Assembly: GCF_003265705.1 (NCBI RefSeq)
Contig: NW_020313056.1
Location: 9,362,441-9,426,440 of the forward strand
DNA: 64,000 bases
Origin: Callorhinus ursinus
Lineage: Eukaryota > Chordata > Mammalia > Carnivora > Otariidae
Direction: 5' to 3'
Part shown: piece after piece, positions 1 through 11,255 of the stretch
How positions within the stretch are numbered: the first letter of the stretch is position 1
Layout: the number at the start of each line of letters is the position of its first letter
Notes under the pieces: generated by a model
What the model was told of the DNA's origin: nothing
Databases searched by the model: none
The model's input: the letters and a program-made list of their open reading frames with translations, nothing else
Position numbers and translations under genes: made by a program

Positions 1-50
1 CTGCCCCTGCTCTCTCTCTAAAAAAAAATAAAAATAAATAAAACAAAAAT
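1..50 (+). repeat. Can-SINE tail, truncated by window edge
   Basis: CT-rich text followed by an A-rich tail, as at the 3' end of carnivore tRNA-derived SINEs. Confidence 0.75.
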
Positions 51-231
51 CAGGGGTGATGCCAGAATCTGGAATGGGCTTTATTGTCTCTTAAAATGAG
101 CAGTAAGGTGATGAAGAGAAAAACCAAGAGAGAGAGAGACATATCAGGGAGACTTTTCTGGTGCCCTTTTTGTTACCCCAAAGGACCCACGTTGGCTATG
201 GCCTTTGAACTCGTAAGCTTTCTTTTTTTTT

Positions 232-430
232 TTATTTTTTTAATTTTTTTAAAAGATTTTATTTATTTATTTGAGAGAGAGAATGAGATAGAGAGAGAGA
301 GAGCATGAGAAAAGGGAGGGTCAGAGGGAGAAGCAGACTCCCTGCTGAGCAGGGAGCCCAATGCGGGACTCGAGGATCATGACTTGAGCCGAAGGCAGTC
401 GCTTAACCAACTGAGCCATCCAGGCGCCCT
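232..430 (-). repeat. Can-SINE
   Basis: Reverse-oriented tRNA-derived carnivore SINE: T-rich tail, AAAGATTTTATTTATTTATT, GA-rich middle, and the complement of the A/B-box head ending CCAGGCGCC. Confidence 0.95.
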
Positions 431-440
431 CTTTCTTTTT

Positions 441-634
441 TTTTAAAGATTTTATTTATTTATTTGACAGAGAGAGACACAGTGAGAGAGGGAACACAAG
501 CAGGGAGAGTGGGAGACGGAGAAGCAGGCTTCCCGCTGAGCAAGGAGCCCAATATGGGGCTGGATCCCAGGACCCTGGGACCATGACCTGAGCCGAAGGC
601 AGACGCTTAACCGATTGAGCCACCAGGCGCCCCA
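441..634 (-). repeat. Can-SINE
   Basis: Second reverse-oriented copy directly next to the previous one, ending CACCAGGCGCCCC; complete tail and head. Confidence 0.95.
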
Positions 635-899
635 GCTTTCATTTTCTTTGAAAAACAAACAAACAAACAAACAACAGTCTAAGCAGATCTCATGGACACA
701 TTTTAGTGGCAGGGACAGACACCTGAAAGTCATCCTTGACATTTCTTCCTTTTATGCCCCATAGCTAATTCATCAGCACATGCTGTATGCTTCCTATTCA
801 AAATGTATGCAGAATCCAATCTCATGGTGCCTCACCCCCTTGGTCCAAATCTGAACAATTACCGTGGCTTTTCATTTTTCATGGATAAATGCAGGATGA

Positions 900-1338
900 T
901 CCCTTAACATATGTCAGACTATTTCACTTCTCTGCTCAAAAGCCTCCAATGGCTTCTGTCTTTCACAGAGAACAAGCCAAAGTGCTGACAAAGGCTGACA
1001 GTTCCTCCATGCCCCAGGCACTCTGCCACCACTAGGGCTTCATCCTCCAGGATTTTTTGCCTTTTTCACTCTGCCTGGCTACCCTGGCCTCCTTGCTCCT
1101 CCTCCTTATGCCAAGCACACTCTGCTGCAGGGTTTTTGTTCTTGCTCTTCCCTCTGCTCACAACACTCTTCCCAAGACCACATACAGCCACTCCTGGCTC
1201 GTTCCTCACTTTAAGGGTCCACTTAACCAAATGAATCTCGGCTGACTGCCCTGTTTAAAGGAGTGCTTCTAGTCTTATCCTCTTACCTTGATTTAAACAT
1301 TTATTTACTTATCTATCTCACTGGAATATAAATAAGGA
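900..1338 (+). repeat. L2 LINE 3' part
   Basis: Diverged text matching the 3' region of ancient L2: CTGCTCAAAAGCCTCCAATG, the CCTCCTTGCTCCT-type run and a late 'tcactggaatataaa' stretch. Boundaries are approximate. Confidence 0.6.
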
Positions 1339-1368
1339 TTTTTTTTTTTTTTTTTAATTTTACTTTTA

Positions 1369-1418
<50 letters not shown>

Positions 1419-1567
1419 TGTGTAAGCATCAGCAGGGGCAGAGGGAGAGGGAGAAGCAGATTCCCTGCTGAGCAAGGAGCCCGATGCGGGGCTCGATCCC
1501 AGGACTCCGGGATCACGACCTGAGCCGAAGGCAGACGCTTCACTGGCTGAGCCACCCAGGCACCCCT
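1339..1567 (-). repeat. Can-SINE with expanded (GA)n
   Basis: Reverse copy whose GA-rich middle is expanded into a long (GA)n run at about 1375-1420. Confidence 0.93.
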
Positions 1568-1856
1568 ACACAAGGATTTATTGTTTAATTTCATTATGGA
1601 AAACTTCAAACACATTTAAAAGAGGATATGGTGTACCCATGATGATTAAATCAGGGCCAGATGAAAACAGGAATTTTTGATTGTTTTAGTGCTGTATACT
1701 TGGCACTCAGACTAGTACTAGCAGCTGGCAGGCTGCAGTAATACAGGCCAAGTGAACGCATGAACAGGGTGAGTGCTTCACAGGGACGCTGTCCTGATCT
1801 CTTCTATCACTCTCCCGGGGCAGAAATGATGGGTCATATAATTCTTGACCTTGTTT

Positions 1857-2058
1857 TATTTGTTTGTTTATTTTTAAGATTTTTATTTATTTATTTGACA
1901 GAGAGAGACACAGCAAGAGAGGGAACACAAGCAGGAGGAGAGGGAGAAGCAGGCTTCCTGCCGAGCAGGGAGCCCCATGCGGGGCTCGATCCTAGGACCC
2001 TGGGATCATGACCAGAGCCGAAGGCAGACACCTAACGACTGAGCCACCCAGGCGCCCC
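1857..2058 (-). repeat. Can-SINE with TSD
   Basis: Reverse full-length copy. The TSD TCTTGACC(T/C)TGTTT flanks it at 1843-1856 and 2059-2072 (one mismatch). Confidence 0.96.
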
Positions 2059-2292
2059 TCTTGACCCTGTTTAGGATGCCTTAGCAGTGGCTCTTTCTCT
2101 GAATGTCAGCACCCACCCCAATAAGAATGCATGGCACATTTCTACTAGTTGTGGTGGTATCATCTGTCCTTCTGGGAAAGGTCATATGCAGATCTCAGTG
2201 ACGTACTTAGAAACAATACCTGTGAATCACAGTCTGTTCATTTTACCTGTTTCCATCAACAAAGGAAGAAAATAATTGTGTGATTAGCGTTA

Positions 2293-2586
<294 letters not shown>

Positions 2587-2699
2587 CTAAGGAGAAAAGA
2601 AAATGGTGTTTCTTGGCTACGACCTGGGCAATTCTGTTTTAAGTTTAAGGATGAAAGATTAGTACTGCACATTTAATTAAAATGCTTTCAAATGTGCTA

Positions 2700-2870
2700 T
2701 TTAATTTTTTAAAGATTGTGGCAAAATACACATAAAACACAAAAGTTACCATCTTAACCATTTTGAAGCACACAGTTCAGTAGTGTTAAGGACATCCACA
2801 TTGTTGTGCACATCTCCAGAACTCTAGCAAAGCTGAAATTCTATACCCGTTAAACAATTCCCCACGTGCT
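2700..2870 (-). repeat. L1 fragment, antisense
   Basis: Text such as 'accatcttaaccattttgaa' and 'cacattgttgtgcacatctc' is the complement of an old mammalian L1 3' region. Confidence 0.65.
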
Positions 2871-2932
2871 AATTAATTTTATCCGAGTATACAGGACAAG
2901 TCAAAAGACTTTAAAGTCTCTGTAAAGCCTTT

Positions 2933-3150
2933 TCTTTTTTTTTTTTTTTTTAAAGATTTTATTTATTTATTTGACAGAGAGAGAGAGAGAGACAGAAAGA
3001 GACAGCAAAAGAGGGAACAAAAGCAGGGGGAGCGGAAGAAGCAGTCTTCCCATGGAGCAGGGAGCCTGATGCGGGCTCAATCCCAGGACCCTGGGACCAC
3101 GACCCAAGCCGAAGGCAGATACTTTAATGACTGAGCCACCCAGGCGCCCC
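2933..3150 (-). repeat. Can-SINE with TSD
   Basis: Reverse copy with a long T tail, flanked by TCTGTAAAG(C/A)CTTTT-like duplicates at about 2918-2932 and 3151-3166. Confidence 0.94.
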
Positions 3151-3639
3151 TCTGTAAAGACTTTTTATACTTGCCCATATCTGTCGCCTGATTATAAATG
3201 AGTATCATCGGCCTCAAAAAATTCAGCACAAATATTAAGGCTTTTCAATTTCCTTAAAATTGTACTTGTCTATAGTTTACCTACTTTTAGAGACTGGAGT
3301 TATGGGTATATATTTGGTTGGTGCTTCTCAGACTTTTCCCTCAAGAAGAATCCCTCAAGCAGAGCAAGGGAATGTTTCCTACCAGAACCCCTGCCAAGGG
3401 ATCTGGGGCATCTTGCAGTAGCCTGCTCCAAGCAAGAAACTTCACTGGCATGTGGTCTGACCTGAAAAGGTTTTATTTTTAACAGAAGTAATGTTGCAAT
3501 GTCACTTGAAATAAAAATTGGAAACATCAATAGGAAATAGTTACATAATGGTATGTTCACAGACATGGAGTAACATTTGGCAGTTAAAAAATATGTCCAG
3601 CCTTTAAAAAAAAAAAAAAAAAAAAAAGAAGAAAATTCT

Positions 3640-3985
3640 ATCACATGCTACAACATGGATGAACCTTGAGGACATGATGCGAAGTGAAAGAAACCAGTCA
3701 CAAAAGGACAAATGCTGCATGATTCCAGTTATATGAGGTAGCTAGAGTAGTCAAATTATAGAGACAAAAAGCAGAATGGTGGTTACCCTGGACTGGGGGA
3801 AGGGGCAGGGCAGAGGAAGGAATGGGAAGCTAGTATTTAATGGGTTTGGAGTTTCTGTTTTACAAGATGAAAAAAGAGCTCCTCAGATCTGCTGCACAAA
3901 ATGTGAATGTACTTAACACTAATAAACTGTACACTTATAAACGGTTAAAATGAAAAATTTTATCTGTATTTTACCCCAATCTGAA
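3640..3985 (+). repeat. L1 3' part, sense
   Basis: Old L1 text: ATGGATGAACCTTGAGGACA, GTGAAAGAAACCAGTCACAA and the terminal AACGGTTAAAATG-type sequence. A poly-A run at 3607-3626 precedes it. Confidence 0.7.
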
Positions 3986-4399
3986 AAAGAATAAATTCAT
4001 ACATACTAATAACATAGTTAAATATTTAAAATTCCTTGCTAAGTGGAGGAAGCAAGTTACAAAATGATATGTGCAATACCAATTATGTTTTTTTCAAAAA
4101 AGCAAAAGAAACCAAGACAATATTATCTGTATTTCTATGAGTATATACATATACACGGGCATAGAAAAATGTCAGGGTATACACCAAACTGGTAATAATT
4201 AGTTTTGGGGAGGTTCAATAGGGGAGTGGTGATGGTCAAACGCGGCTTTAACAGTAATTTTTTTAAGGTGTTTATGTCATGTTTATTAAATTAAATACTA
4301 ATAAAAAGAATATTCCTCTCCTAAACATCAGGATTCAGGAAATCCTGCAGCAGGAATACACTCCATGCTTATCGTGCAGCTCTGCACACCCCAGGACGC

Positions 4400-4945
4400 A
4401 CACGTGTCCTAATTTAGAAGAGAAACATGGGACCGTTCCCAAGACTCTCTGAGAATGCCAAGAGCTAAGTTACAGCTGTACTCAGCCATCCACTTCTTCA
4501 AACCTATGAGATTCTTACGTGCTCCAGTTCCCAAGGGGAAGCAGAACATCTTCCTGAAGTGGTAGAAAGAATGAAGACTCCAACAGGAAGCAACTGAGTT
4601 TTCCACAACTTTGTGCTTAATGGCTCTGATGAGATGGAACGACACTGGTAATGAAGGTGACAGCCATGAAATGTCTCATTACTATCTGTCAGCCTACATC
4701 CTGAGCTGCCTGTAAGTGACCCACAGATAACCAAGAACTGGCATCTAAAGAGTCTTGACAACAGAATTGCAGGTGGGAAAGGTAACTTGTACAAACTGAT
4801 GTTCTCTCCTGAAGAAGTCCCACTGAACATGAAATCCAGACTCCGAAAAGCTGGGAAAGGCTTACCAAAACACTTTTGGATTATTACTTCTGAGAGAAAA
4901 AAGGATCCCACAGCTGCTAGTGGAAAGATTTCATGGAACAAGTGA
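4400..4945 (+). pseudogene. Coding-like relic, unidentified
   Basis: One plus-strand frame is open for 91 codons from 4670 to the TGA at 4943-4945, without a proper start. It reads like a hydrophilic protein: DPQITKNWHLKSLDNRIAGG, then LYKLMFSPEEVPLNMKSRLR, then KAGKGLPKHFWIITSERKKD. Upstream, the same frame continues to about 4400 (QTYEILTCSSSQGEAEHLPE, VVERMKTPTGSN) but is broken by several stops, some possibly decayed CGA codons. This looks like a decayed retrocopy or an old transposon gene rather than a live gene. I do not recognise the parent. No poly-A tail or TSD was found, so it could also be chance. Confidence 0.35.
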
Positions 4946-5632
4946 GCAATGTTTGCTCCAGCTTAGTGGTCACAGGCTTGGATGAGAATACAATGTAAGG
5001 TACAGTAATGGTAATGGTTCGCATTCCCTTTCTCAAGCAATTTCACACCAATTAAGTCAACTGGTCCACTAGGAAGTTACTTGCCCAGAATAGTGAGAAA
5101 GATGGTTGCTGAGCTGGCTGATTACTGTAGGTGACAGTGAGTGCTACCATTCACTCAACAAACAGTTGCTGTGGGTCATGTGCAGGCTCTCGTGGCTGTG
5201 TCCTCCCTGAGGATTCAGATAAAAGGTCACCTGCTTCTTTTTATAAGTTTCTTCCATTCAATGGAGAGAGTGCAATTCTCTTTTGGATAAACTGTTTTTT
5301 ACTCACAGTACTTTTAAGCATCTGTATTACAACTCTTCTTCTGCAGGAGTGAGAAAATTGCTTTGAAATTATGGAGTATGTTTTGGTAGGAAATAGTGCT
5401 ATTAAGCTATTACTTTTAAGAAGTTAATGGAATCACAGATGCATACACACACACACAATACATATACATTCTGATTTTTAAAAGTCTTTATGTGTGCATG
5501 TGCCTATACGTACGTGATGAAACCTCCAGCGGAGAGGAACAAGGGTAGTCTGGTTTTCTCTCAGCAGTTTTCAGTTTTAGAACACATAAATCTCTAGCCT
5601 GTTTCTGATGTAAAAATAAATGTTAGTTTTCT

Positions 5633-5832
5633 AGGGGTGCTTGGGTGGCTTGGTTGGTTAAACACCAACTCTTGATTTCGGACAGGTCATGATCTCAGGG
5701 TTGTGGGATGGAGCCCCATGTCAGGCTCCATGTTCAGTGGGGAGTCTGCTTGAGATTCTCTCTTTCTCTCTCATCGCCTTTCCCCTAGCTTGCATGCATG
5801 CGTGCTAAGTAAGCAAATCTTTAAAATGAATG
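5633..5832 (+). repeat. Can-SINE with TSD
   Basis: Diverged forward copy, flanked by a perfect 14-bp TSD (AATGTTAGTTTTCT) at 5619-5632 and 5833-5846. Confidence 0.95.
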
Positions 5833-6180
5833 AATGTTAGTTTTCTCAACAAAGGTTTCAGAAGAGTGGTGGCAACAAAAGCCAGAATAGAAGAAGCAGT
5901 GACATTAACAGTGAAACTATATAGAACATAACTTAACTTTGGTCATTCAGGAGACACTAGAGGATTTTGCCATGTGTTCAAACACCAATGTTTGTCCAGT
6001 GACTATAATGATTTTGTGGTGTTAGCCTAGATCCTGGATATGGGATATTAAAGTATTTTTAATACCACTAAGATTTTAATTTCATACTCCACAAGTTCTA
6101 GCAATACCTAAATATGTTCCACAGGGAAAATGAATTATGAGTATCCTCTGCTTCATGCAATGTCACACTGCACCACTTTG

Positions 6181-6384
6181 CTTTTTTTTTTTTTTTAAGA
6201 TTTATTCATTTGCTTGAGGGAGGAGGGAGAGGGGCAGAGGAAAAGGGAGAGAGAGAGTCCCAAGCAGATTTTGCACTGAGCACACAGCCTGATGCAAGGG
6301 CTCGATCTCACCACCCTGAGATCATGACCTGAGCTGAAATCAAGAGTCAGACACCTAACCGATTGTGCCACCCAGGCACCCCAT
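6181..6384 (-). repeat. Can-SINE with TSD
   Basis: Reverse copy flanked by duplicated ACCACTTTGCTTTT-like sequence. Confidence 0.94.
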
Positions 6385-6683
6385 GTACCACTTTGCTTTT
6401 ATGAAAGACCTACCTTAGTATCTATTTTCACTAACCACACACACAAAAAAAACAAATCCAAAGAGGATTTTTGCTTTTACAAAAAAAAAGGTGAAAAGTG
6501 AAAATAACATTCAGCATTTGTTTGGCAGCGAGCTGTTACAGAGGCAGCACGTGGCCAGCAGCAGGAGGGGTGCTGCCAAGCCCCTTCCCCGCGAACTCCA
6601 CTCAGCATCTCAGCATTAAGCCACCAGCGCTCTGAACTGTGTCAGTGAGCATTTTGGGCTTTATCTCGATTCTCTGCATTGTT

Positions 6684-6878
6684 GTTATTTTTTTAAAGAT
6701 TTTATTTATTTGACAAAGAGAGACACAGCGAGAGAGGGAACACAAGCAGGGGAAGTGGGAGAGGGAGAAGCAGGCTTCCCATGGAGCAGGGAGCCCGATG
6801 TGGGGCTCGATCCCAGGACCCTGGGACCATGACCTGAGCCGAAGGCAGACGCTTAACGAATGAGCCACCAAGGCGCCC
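6684..6878 (-). repeat. Can-SINE with TSD
   Basis: Reverse copy. TSD CGATTCT(C/G)TGCATTGTT at 6667-6683 and 6879-6895. It lies about 290 bp downstream of exon 25 in transcript order. Confidence 0.96.
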
Positions 6879-7165
6879 CGATTCTGTGCATTGTTAGCAA
6901 AATGTGTCCTAAAGTATCAGAAAAGCCTAAGAAAGGTTATTTTTGGGGTGTGGGAATGCTCAACAATTTTTTCATATAAATTAATGGTAACCATCTCTCC
7001 GCTTTACACCATTTCGGCTTATGAAAGGTTTCATAGGAATGTTCTACTTTTGGATAGCAAGGAAAGCTGTATAGGTACCTAAACTCTCTCTCACTTCTTC
7101 TTTGTATATAGTTGCCTGCCTTTTTCTGGACACCGATGGAGTGGTTTTTGAATTCGAAGAGTTAC

Positions 7166-7335
7166 CTTATTGAAGTGATCTCCAATCACATGCCATATTC
7201 GCGACCACTGCAGTCGGATCCGATTCATGTTGTAGTATGATATCTCCACAATCTTCTGCAAGCTGAACATGCGGGGGTGGTGCGGGGAAGCCAGCTCGTC
7301 CATGGACACGGCGCACAGCCAGCGGACAAAGTCAA
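7166..7335 (-). CDS. ARFGEF2: ARFGEF2 exon 25 (HDS2)
   Basis: This exon completes Val1088 and encodes D1089-K1144: [40 protein letters not shown], then [15 protein letters not shown]. It is 170 nt, phase 1 to 0, with acceptor TCTGGCCTGTAG and donor AAG|GTAACT. The segment starts HDS2. ASPHHPR and NMNRIRL are BIG2 variants of the BIG1 sequence. Confidence 0.98.
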
Positions 7336-7439
7336 CTACAGGCCAGACCCAACAACACATGCGAGGCTTCATTAGTAACGGCCAGACAGCCACAACATGA
7401 GGATTCTGTAGTTGTCACACGTGAGTGACAAATACATAC

Positions 7440-7480
7440 CTATGGCGTTTCCATCCAGTCTGGTAGATCCAGTAAAAATT
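7440..7480 (-). CDS. ARFGEF2: ARFGEF2 exon 24 (41-nt small exon)
   Basis: This exon completes Arg1074 and encodes I1075-I1087 (IFTGSTRLDGNAI) plus the first base of Val1088. It is 41 nt, phase 2 to 1, with acceptor TAATTATCTCCCTAG-like and donor CATAG|GTATGT. Only 104 nt of intron separate it from exon 25. The peptide matches both BIG paralogues and the frame fits on both sides. Skipping would shift the frame. Confidence 0.96.
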
Positions 7481-7891
7481 CTAGGGAGATAATTCCAGAC
7501 ACAATAAAATAAAAGTTAGATTTGGAAGCTGTGTTTCAATTTCAAACACTGAAGAAAAGGCAAAAAGGAAGCATTTTAGGTCTGGCACCTCCACTAAAAT
7601 AAATGACTGAGGCATCAGAGGTACAAAACTGGTCAATGAACCCAGAGCATAAATGCCTATAACGGTAGAAAGAAAAAGTGACACATCAAAAGGAGGAAGG
7701 GAGAGTAAAATATAACAGCATGTGATGTCACAAGAGTGGGAGTGGGAGAGTGAGGACCTCCAAAAAGCTGCTCCTCCATAAGACAAAAAAAACTAGCAGA
7801 AAAAAGTTACCCAAACCAACTCTTTCAGGACTAAACTCTGGAAATTACCAAAGGCTGGTAAAATGTTTATTCAAGAAAAATGGCTCAATTT

Positions 7892-7968
7892 TGGTATAAA
7901 TAGAGATTATTTTTATTATATATATTATATACTATATATAATAACAATAGAAATTATTATTATTATTA
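7892..7968. repeat. AT-rich microsatellite
   Basis: Mixed TATATA and ATT units. Confidence 0.85.
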
Positions 7969-8349
7969 TGGTGTTTTAGGCTGGCCTATCTCTATTACTG
8001 TGTTCTCAGTTCCTCAGGAATGTTGAAAGCCAACAGCTCTGAAGTCACAGTAACTGTGAAACCAGCAACTTAGTTCCATAGGAGAGAACACAACTGTCCT
8101 GGAATTTCCCCCAAAACACCAGGCTCAAAGAAGTGACATTATGTGACCTGCCTGGCAGTACCCTGGAAACCCCCATTTCCAGGATTTGTCTTTGACTCAG
8201 ACCTCATTTGGTGCAAATAGCCTTTTCCCTGGGGCTTTTGTCAAAAGCAATCTATAGTAACTAGCTGAGGTGGCAGTCACAACCGGTGTAAACAAGGACC
8301 TGGCCAAAAACTTAGAAGGAAAAGCTGGGAATGAGACATCCACAGAAGG

Positions 8350-8549
8350 CTTTATTTTTTTTTTTTAAGACTTTATTTATTTACTTGAGAGAGAGAAGAG
8401 CGAGACAGAGAAGAGCAAGGGAGTGGGAGAAGCAGACTCCCTGCTGAGCAGGGAGCCCAACGCAGGACTTGATCCAGGACCTTGAGGTCATGACCTGAGC
8501 CAAAATCAAGAGTCGGATGCTTAACTGACTGAGCCACCCAGGTGCCCCT
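8350..8549 (-). repeat. Can-SINE
   Basis: Reverse full-length copy ending CCACCCAGGTGCCCC. Confidence 0.94.
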
Positions 8550-8599
8550 CTTTGTCTAATTCTTAGCTGATCACTAAAGCTAAATGAGCAGAGATAGTG

Positions 8600-8738
8600 G
8601 TCATGAGATCACGCTCTGCAGGGAGTCTGCTTGAGATTCTTTCCCTCTACCTCTCCTCCTGCCCCTCTCTCTGTTCACGCACGTGTGCTCTCTCGCGGGA
8701 GCTTTCTCTCTCTCAATAAATAAATCTTTAAAATATAT
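8600..8738 (+). repeat. Can-SINE 3' fragment
   Basis: Only the 3' two thirds are present: GGGAGTCTGCTTGAGATTCT, CT-rich run and AATAAATAAATCTTTAAAA tail. The tRNA head is missing. Confidence 0.88.
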
Positions 8739-8744
8739 GTATAC

Positions 8745-8970
8745 GATTCAGTGGGTTTTGGTATATTCAGACTTGTTGGTCATCACCACTATCACATTTC
8801 ACACTTGGTCTTAGCCAAAAGGCCAAGAAGCTATTCCATTATCGAATTTCATAGCATTTTCATCAGCCTGTACTTACTATCAGTCACTCCCCATTTCCTC
8901 CCCTACCAACCCCTACAGCCACTAATCATTCTGTCTTTATAGATTTGCTGATTCTGGACATTGCTGTATT
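8745..8970 (-). repeat. L1 fragment, antisense, with an insert
   Basis: Complement of old L1 text (TTCAGTGGGTTTTGGTATAT, CATCACCACTATCA, CCACTAATCATTCTGTCTTT, GATTTGCTGATTCTGGACAT). It is interrupted at about 8801-8841 by U2-derived sequence. Confidence 0.65.
8801..8834 (-). pseudogene. U2 snRNA 5' fragment (34 nt)
   Basis: Read on the minus strand, this matches the first 34 nt of U2 snRNA with three substitutions and includes the diagnostic GGCCTTTTGGCTAAGA core. The match stops just before the branch-site recognition sequence, so it cannot be functional. Similar ATC(A/G)(C/A)ATTTCA sequences on both sides suggest an L1-mediated insertion with a decayed TSD. Confidence 0.75.
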
Positions 8971-9233
8971 GTCCATTTCTCCCTTTCAGTTTTATTTGTT
9001 CTGCCATGTGACTTTGGGGCTTTGTTGTTAGATGCACATATGTTTGTATGTTTTCTTGACAGATTAAACCTTTTATATTATAAAATGTTCTTTGTCTCTA
9101 CTAATGATTTTTCAACCTCTTGTCTTATATTAGTGCAGCCACCCCAGTTCTCTTTTGGCTACTTTTTGATATGCTATGTCTTTTTTATTCTTTTACTTTT
9201 AACCTGTTTTTTGAATCTAAAGTGAGTCTCTCT

Positions 9234-9342
9234 GGGGGCACCTGGCTGGCTCAGTTGGTAGAGCATGTGACTCTTGACCTCAGTTATGAGTTCAAGCCCC
9301 ACACTGGGCATTATAGCTTACTTTAAAAAAAATAATAAATAA
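9234..9342 (+). repeat. Short-type Can-SINE
   Basis: Forward copy of the older short form: GGCTGGCTCAGTTGGTAGAG, GAGTTCAAGCCCCACACTGG, then A-rich tail. Its TSD AAAGTGAGTC(T/C)CT lies left at about 9219 and right at about 9549, beyond the second SINE. Confidence 0.92.
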
Positions 9343-9548
9343 GGGGCGCCTGGGTGGCTCAGTTGGTTAAGCATCTGCCTTCGGCTCAGGTCATGATCCC
9401 AGGGTGCTGGGATCGAGCCCCACATCGGGCTCCCTGCTCTGCGGGAAGCCTGCTTCTCCCTCTCCCACGTACCCTGCTTGTGTTCCTTCTCTCGCTCTCT
9501 TTCTGTCAAATAAATAAATATTTTTTAAAAATTTTAATAAATAAAAAT
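9343..9548 (+). repeat. Can-SINE inserted in the tail of another SINE
   Basis: Younger, well-preserved forward copy starting GGGGCGCCTGGGTGGCTCAG. It sits inside the A-rich tail of the short SINE, so it is the later insertion. Confidence 0.94.
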
Positions 9549-10156
9549 AAAGTGAGTCCCTTTGGAAAGCAGATGGTTGGACCGTGTTTATTTTAGTCCC
9601 TTCCACCAATCTCTTCCTTTGGATTAAAGTGTTTTATCTATTTACATTTAATTATAATTTAATTGTTGATGGGTAGAATTTAGATCTGCTCTTTTTCTCT
9701 TTTTATAAATATGTTGTGTCATTTTTGTTCCCCATTCCTTCATTATCACTGCCTTCTTATATGTTAAGAAATTTTCTAGTGTATCATTCTACTTTCCTTG
9801 TTTCTTTTACTGTATTTTTTCAGTGTTTTTCTTACTGATTGACTTGGGGATCATGATTAATAACATCTTAACTTTAACATTTGACTTTGAATTAATGTCC
9901 ACTTAATTTGAGTAGTATGAAACATCCTGGCTCCTATATTGCTCCATTCTCTGCCCTCTGCTTTGTGCTGTTGCTATGTAAGTTATATGTTTACACATAC
10001 CTGCCCATCAACACAGACTGATGACGATTACTTTTGCCATCCTCAAATGAGACAGATAAAATGAATTATAAACAGAAAATATGTATTTCCCCAGGCATCT
10101 TCACCAGTGCTCTTTACTTCTTCAGCTACTTTTGAGTTATTATCTTTCCTTTGATT

Positions 10157-10230
10157 TCAACCTGAGATCATGACCTGAGCTGAAATCAAGAGTTGGACAC
10201 TTAACTGACTGAGCGGCCCAGGCTCTTCCT
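10157..10230 (-). repeat. Can-SINE head fragment
   Basis: Complement of the SINE head only (GAGATCATGACCTGAGCTGA ... ACTGACTGAGCGGCCCAGGC). Confidence 0.85.
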
Positions 10231-10300
10231 GAATTGTACATTTTAAAAGAATAAGTCTTACGGTATGTGAATTATCTCTCAATTTTAAAAAATGTAATAG
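10230..10300 (+). repeat. L1 3' end
   Basis: CTGAATTGTACATTTTAAAA followed by GTGAATTATCTCTCAATTTT is an old L1 terminus. Confidence 0.6.
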
Positions 10301-11155
10301 CACACAAAATGATGCCGGGCAAGACTGCTACTGTCCATGATCTGGCTAATGCAGAGAAACAGAAAAGCAAGAATTGTGGTTAATGGAAGAATAAACATTT
10401 TGTACTTTTAGCCTAAACCTAACTGAAAAATGTGAGGAAAACCCATCAAAAGTATGTTACAGACAGTATCTCTGTTGGAGAGAAGCAGGGAAGCAACAGG
10501 AACAAGGTAATCAAAATACACTAATAAAGATTTTAAAATACTAAGAGGATTGTTCTGAGAACAATACAAATTATGCCCCAAATTCTATACCGCTACCATC
10601 TTAACACTGTCTGTATTTAATACTGTGGAATCCGTCATTAACCACATGAACAGCAGTGTACATGATTATTCAACGATACTTTTCAGGAGTTTGTTCATTT
10701 CGGAAAATTCATATTTTAAATACTGCTATCTGATGAATGTCTTCGAATAAGAATATCTAGATTTCTCGTGGATGTTTAGTTTCAAGTAAACAGGTATCAT
10801 GGAGAGGTTCTAAGGAAAATGAAATGCCAACTATCAATGTGGCCACCTCTCACTCGTAGATAGGCTTTACATCTTAAACCCTTCTTGGAATTTTTTTAAT
10901 TAGAAATTTCCGTTAAGGAAACAAGGTAATCTAAAACATCAGCATAAGCAAAAACACTTGTTTTTAAAAAGGTCATGAATACAAATGAACATGAAGGTTA
11001 TTAGTAGCTGTGGATCATGTGTGCTACTTCCTAGTTTGAATGATCTAGAACTCACAACACTTACAAGAGTCAAACAGATTAAGAATCCACTAACTACACA
11101 GAGGATGTGCCACGCTACTTGATAGTCCAGCTTCACTGGAGAACAAAATCATTAC

Positions 11156-11255
11156 CTGTCTACAGCTACAACCACACTCTGTGAGCTGGTCTCACCAACC
11201 GATTCCTGGAAGCTGGCCATCTGTCTTTTATCCACTCCACCACTCACCAAATTAC
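11156..11255 (-). CDS. ARFGEF2: ARFGEF2 exon 23 (HDS1-HDS2 linker)
   Basis: This exon encodes G1041-D1073 and two bases of Arg1074 ([20 protein letters not shown], then [12 protein letters not shown]). It is 100 nt, phase 1 to 2, with acceptor CATTGTGTTTCAG and donor GACAG|GTAATG. No ORF scan would flag it because it is short and begins and ends mid-codon. It was found by searching for the expected residues, and both phases match the neighbouring exons. Confidence 0.96.

Larger units (their letters stand above)
7481..11155 (-). other. ARFGEF2: Intron 23
   Basis: This 3.7-kb intron holds Can-SINEs (one inserted into another's tail), an antisense L1 piece carrying a U2 snRNA fragment, an AT-rich microsatellite and an L1 tail. 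Intron 24 (7336-7439) is 104 nt. Confidence 0.9.

Noticed and set aside
8801..8834. A functional U2 snRNA gene
   Set aside because: Only 34 nt are present, without the branch-recognition region, Sm site or promoter.
9343..9420. tRNA-like A/B-box structures at SINE heads
   Set aside because: They belong to Can-SINEs with tails and TSDs, so they are not tRNA genes.
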